The translations under genes were made by a program, and so were the position numbers. From Microlunatus sagamiharensis (GTDB lineage: Bacteria > Actinomycetota > Actinomycetes > Propionibacteriales > Propionibacteriaceae), in contig NZ_LT629799.1 in the NCBI RefSeq assembly GCF_900105785.1, positions 3,596,001 to 3,660,000 of the forward strand: 64,000 nt of DNA. Direction: 5' to 3'. The notes under the pieces were generated by a model, which saw only the letters and a program-made list of their open reading frames with translations, was not told the origin of the DNA and ran no database searches. Positions 61,187-64,000 of this stretch are shown here, piece after piece (position 1 is the first letter of the stretch; the number at the start of each line of letters is the position of its first letter).

Positions 61187-64000
61187 TGAGCCAGGGCACC
61201 GTCCGCCCCACGACGGACGCCGCCGTCGACGAGGGCGGGTCGGGCGACGAGGGTCGGGCGACCCGGCGGCTCGTGTCCTCGGGCGCGGTGATGGCCGCGG
61301 GCACCGCGCTGTCGCGGGTGCTCGGCTTCGTCCGCCTGATCGTGCTGGTCGCCCTCTTCGGCAACGCCACGCGCCAGAGCGACATGTTCAACCTGGCCAA
61401 CACCGTGCCCAACAGCATGTACATCCTGCTGGCCGGCGGCGTGCTCAACACGGTGCTCGTGCCCCAGCTGGTCCGGGCCGTCAAGCGCGACAGCGACGGC
61501 GGCGAGGCCTACACCAACCGGGTCATGACCGTCGGGCTGCTCGGCCTGGGGCTGGTCACGGTGCTGCTCACGCTCGCGGTGCCGGCGGTCATCGCCCTCT
61601 ACTCCGGACCCGGCTGGAAGGACCCCGACCTCGCCGCTCAGTACGCGTCGATGAAGGCCCTCGCCTACTGGTGCATGCCGCAGGTCTTCTTCTACGGCGT
61701 GCACGTGCTCGCCGGCCAGGTGCTCAACGCCCGCGACCGCTTCGGGCCGATGATGTGGGCCCCGATCGCCAACAACGTCGTGTCGCTCGCCGTGCTCGGG
61801 CTCTTCGCCCTCGTCTTCGGGAGGACGAGCACCGGGCAGGCCTTCACCACCGCCCAGGAGGTCGTGCTCGGGCTCGGGGCGACCGTCGGCATCGCCGTGC
61901 AGGCGGCTGTGCTCGTGCCGTTCCTGCGCTCGGCGGGCTACCGCTTCCGCCCGCGGCTCGACCTGCGGGGCTCCGGGCTGGGGCACACCTTCCGCCTCGC
62001 CCGCTGGACCCTGGGCTTCGTCGCCGTCACCCAGCTGGCCCTCGTCGTGGTCAACCGCCTGGCCAGCGAGGCCACCGTGGACGGCCGCGGCGCGGGCCTC
62101 ACCGCGTACGCCAACGCGTACGCCGTCTGGATCCTGCCGCACTCGCTGATCACCGTCTCGCTGGCCACCGCGATGCTGCCCTCGGCCTCGCGCCTCGGTG
62201 CCGCCGGCGACCTCCGCGGCGTCGCCGCGGAGACGACCCGCACGGTGCGGCTCGCCCTGACCGTGCTGCTGCCCGCCGCGGTGGGCATGGTCGCGCTCGG
62301 GCTGCCCGCCGCGCAGCTGGCCTTCGGCTTCGGCCGCGGCGCCCGTGACGCCTCCTTCGTGGGGTGGACGCTGATGGCGCTGGCCCTCGGGCTCGTCCCG
62401 TTCACCGTCCAGTACGTCCTGCTGCGCGCCTTCTACGCGCTCGAGGACACCCGCACCACGTTCTTCCTCCAGTTCGTCATCGCCGCGGTGAACGTCGCCG
62501 CCGCGCTCGCGCTCACCACCCTGCTGCCCGGCGAGCTGTGGGTCGCGCCCGCCCTGGGCCTGGCGTACTCGCTGGCGTACGTGGTCGGCGCCCTGGTGTC
62601 CTTCCGGCGGCTGCGGCGCAGCCTGCCCGACCTCGACGGCCACCCGCTCGTCGCGCACTGCGTCCGGCTGCTGGCCGCGGCGCTCCCCGCCGCGGCCCTG
62701 GGCTGGCTCGTCTGCTGGGCCGTGACGAGCCGTCTCGGCTCGCGTCCCGCGCTGCTGCTGGCGCTGGTGCTGGCCGGCGTCGTCGCCGTCGGGGTGTTCG
62801 TGGTCCTCGCCCGGCTGCTGCGCGTCGGCGAGGTCGCCCAGCTCACGGGCCTGCTGCGCCGACGCCGGCCGGCGGCGCCCGCGGGGCCGGCCGACGCCGT
62901 CACCTCCGGAGAGGCGCCCGCGGAGGACGAGCTCGACACCGAGGTGCGCAGCGCGCGGTCCGCGGAGGTCGTGGGCGCGGTGGAGAGTTCCGTGGTCTCC
63001 GGCGGTTCGGAGCCCCCGGGCGGGCCCGGGGCTCCTAGCATCGGAGCAGCATCCACCACACCCGTCGCGGGTCTCGATCGGGGCGACGTGCCCGCGGCGC
63101 CAGGCAGCACCGAGGACGACCTGATGACCCAGACGGCGATCGCCCCCGGCCGCCCCCACCCGCTGGACGCCACCGACGAGGACGGCGACGCCGACGCCGT
63201 CCGGGAACCGTCCGCGGAGTTCCTCCACGTGCCCACCGCGGCCGCGCTCCCGACGGGGACGGTCCTCGCCTCGCGCTACCGCCTCGAGGAGCTGATCGCG
63301 GCCTCGCGGCCCTCGGTGACCTGGCGGGCCTTCGACGAGGTGCTCTCGCGCTCGGTCCTCGTGCACGTGCTGGCGCCGGGCGACCCGGACGAGCCCGAGC
63401 TGATGGCCGCGGCCCGGCGGGCCTCCGTCGCCACCGACTCCCGCTTCCTGCGCGTGCTCGACGCGGTCGGCGGCGAGGAGTCGAGCGTCGGGTCCTACAT
63501 CGTCTGCGAGTACGCGACCGGCCAGTCGCTCGAGGTCCTGCTCAGCCAGGCGCCGCTGTCCGGGCTCGAGGCCGCGTGGGTCGTCCGCGAGGTCGCCGAC
63601 GCGCTGTCCGGCGTGCACGGCCTCGGGCTGCACCACCGCCGCATCAACCCCGAGAACGTCATCGTCACCCCCTCGGGCAACATCAAGATCGTCGGCCTGC
63701 TCATCGACGCCGTCCTGCGACCGAACCGCAGCACCAGCGTCCCCGGGGCCGACACCGGCGAGCTGGTCGACGTCGCCGACCTCGGGCGCCTCCTGTACGC
63801 GGCCCTCGTCTCGCGCTGGCCGGGCGGGCCCGCGTACAGCCTCCCCGCCGCCCCGCGCCTCGGCCGGCGCTGGATGACGCCGCGCCAGGTCCGCGCCGGC
63901 GTCTCCCCCGCCCTCGACAACGTCTGCGACCAGGTCCTCGGCGACCCGCCGCGCCACCAAGCGCCCTCGATCACGACCGCCCACCAGCTCGTGCAGGCGC
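61186..64000 (+). CDS. murJ: MurJ lipid II flippase fused to pseudokinase domain (3' end off window)
   Basis: Frame open from ATG 61186 to the window edge, over 938 codons. Residues ~25-560 are a 14-TM MurJ: AAGTALSRVLGFVRLIVLVA, SDMFNLANTVPNSMYILLAG, QVLNARDRFGPMMWAPIANN, RAFYALEDTRTTFFLQFVIA. A ~120-residue low-complexity cytoplasmic linker leads to a kinase fold (LASRYRLEELIAASRPSVTW) in which catalytic residues are lost: VLVHVL where VAVK is expected, HHRRINPENV instead of HRDLKxxN, KIVGL instead of DFG. This is the MviN/Rv3910 arrangement, where PknB phosphorylates the pseudokinase and FhaA binds it. An internal ATG at 63124, after TAGCAT, could alternatively start a separate gene. Confidence 0.9.
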   Translation, partial: MSQGTVRPTTDAAVDEGGSGDEGRATRRLVSSGAVMAAGTALSRVLGFVRLIVLVALFGNATRQSDMFNLANTVPNSMYILLAGGVLNTVLVPQLVRAVKRDSDGGEAYTNRVMTVGLLGLGLVTVLLTLAVPAVIALYSGPGWKDPDLAAQYASMKALAYWCMPQVFFYGVHVLAGQVLNARDRFGPMMWAPIANNVVSLAVLGLFALVFGRTSTGQAFTTAQEVVLGLGATVGIAVQAAVLVPFLRSAGYRFRPRLDLRGSGLGHTFRLARWTLGFVAVTQLALVVVNRLASEATVDGRGAGLTAYANAYAVWILPHSLITVSLATAMLPSASRLGAAGDLRGVAAETTRTVRLALTVLLPAAVGMVALGLPAAQLAFGFGRGARDASFVGWTLMALALGLVPFTVQYVLLRAFYALEDTRTTFFLQFVIAAVNVAAALALTTLLPGELWVAPALGLAYSLAYVVGALVSFRRLRRSLPDLDGHPLVAHCVRLLAAALPAAALGWLVCWAVTSRLGSRPALLLALVLAGVVAVGVFVVLARLLRVGEVAQLTGLLRRRRPAAPAGPADAVTSGEAPAEDELDTEVRSARSAEVVGAVESSVVSGGSEPPGGPGAPSIGAASTTPVAGLDRGDVPAAPGSTEDDLMTQTAIAPGRPHPLDATDEDGDADAVREPSAEFLHVPTAAALPTGTVLASRYRLEELIAASRPSVTWRAFDEVLSRSVLVHVLAPGDPDEPELMAAARRASVATDSRFLRVLDAVGGEESSVGSYIVCEYATGQSLEVLLSQAPLSGLEAAWVVREVADALSGVHGLGLHHRRINPENVIVTPSGNIKIVGLLIDAVLRPNRSTSVPGADTGELVDVADLGRLLYAALVSRWPGGPAYSLPAAPRLGRRWMTPRQVRAGVSPALDNVCDQVLGDPPRHQAPSITTAHQLVQA

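Noticed and set aside
60916-63984. Minus-strand open frame of about 1000 codons opposite murJ
   Set aside because: Complement of the murJ frame; no start, ribosome site or domain support.

Overview
The window is very GC-rich, with heavy use of GTG/TTG starts and tightly overlapping operons. Its right third carries the fhaA-fhaB-pstP-rodA-pbpA-pknB cell-wall/Ser-Thr-kinase cluster next to a tRNA-Leu, followed later by the cca-DUF6049-murJ block. This is the origin-proximal synteny of actinobacteria. The gene repertoire (DUF6049, LCP ligase, Wzm/Wzt exporter, no pknA) suggests a Nocardioides-like member of the Propionibacteriales; the exact genus is an inference.

Layout. (1) 1-2.3 kb: ordinary chromosomal genes (CoA-transferase fragment, crotonase, secreted protein). 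(2) 2.6-5.8 kb: an unusual mobile unit in which a micro-ORF, a tyrosine recombinase and a DDE-like zinc-cysteine protein are translationally coupled. (3) 6.5-10.4 kb: an intact IS3-family element with a -1 frameshift heptamer, and an IS30-family transposase with a long multi-HTH N-terminus. (4) 10.4-38.8 kb: an accessory island of mostly small orphan genes (NUDIX, YaaC-like, DUF805, DUF6338, PH-like and membrane proteins, CPBP protease plus MerR, ArsR-like regulator plus MFS pump, broken cold-shock gene) mixed with likely defence genes (HTH-ImmA protease pair; small protein/nuclease/truncated KAP NTPase). It also holds an IS3 copy interrupted by an IS110-family element, and a serine recombinase. 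A short hairpin repeat, always in the same orientation, recurs about 19 times between these genes from 13.2 to 37.5 kb. (5) 38.9-42.0 kb: a helicase-nuclease fusion with an XRE regulator. (6) 42.1 kb: tRNA-Leu(CAG), where the island stops. (7) 42.3-64 kb: conserved core, free of the repeat and of mobile elements.

How the genes fit together. In the core, PknB (PASTA sensor kinase), PstP (phosphatase), FhaA/FhaB (phosphothreonine readers), RodA and PbpA (SEDS/PBP synthase pair), and MurJ with a fused pseudokinase domain form the kinase-controlled peptidoglycan machinery known from mycobacteria. Wzm/Wzt and the LCP ligase add export and attachment of a cell-wall glycopolymer. In the island, the same-orientation repeat between single-gene units makes the segment look like a cassette array, although no canonical integron integrase or attC site was recognised. 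Several promoters in the window look leaderless (TANNNT 6-8 nt before the start codon).
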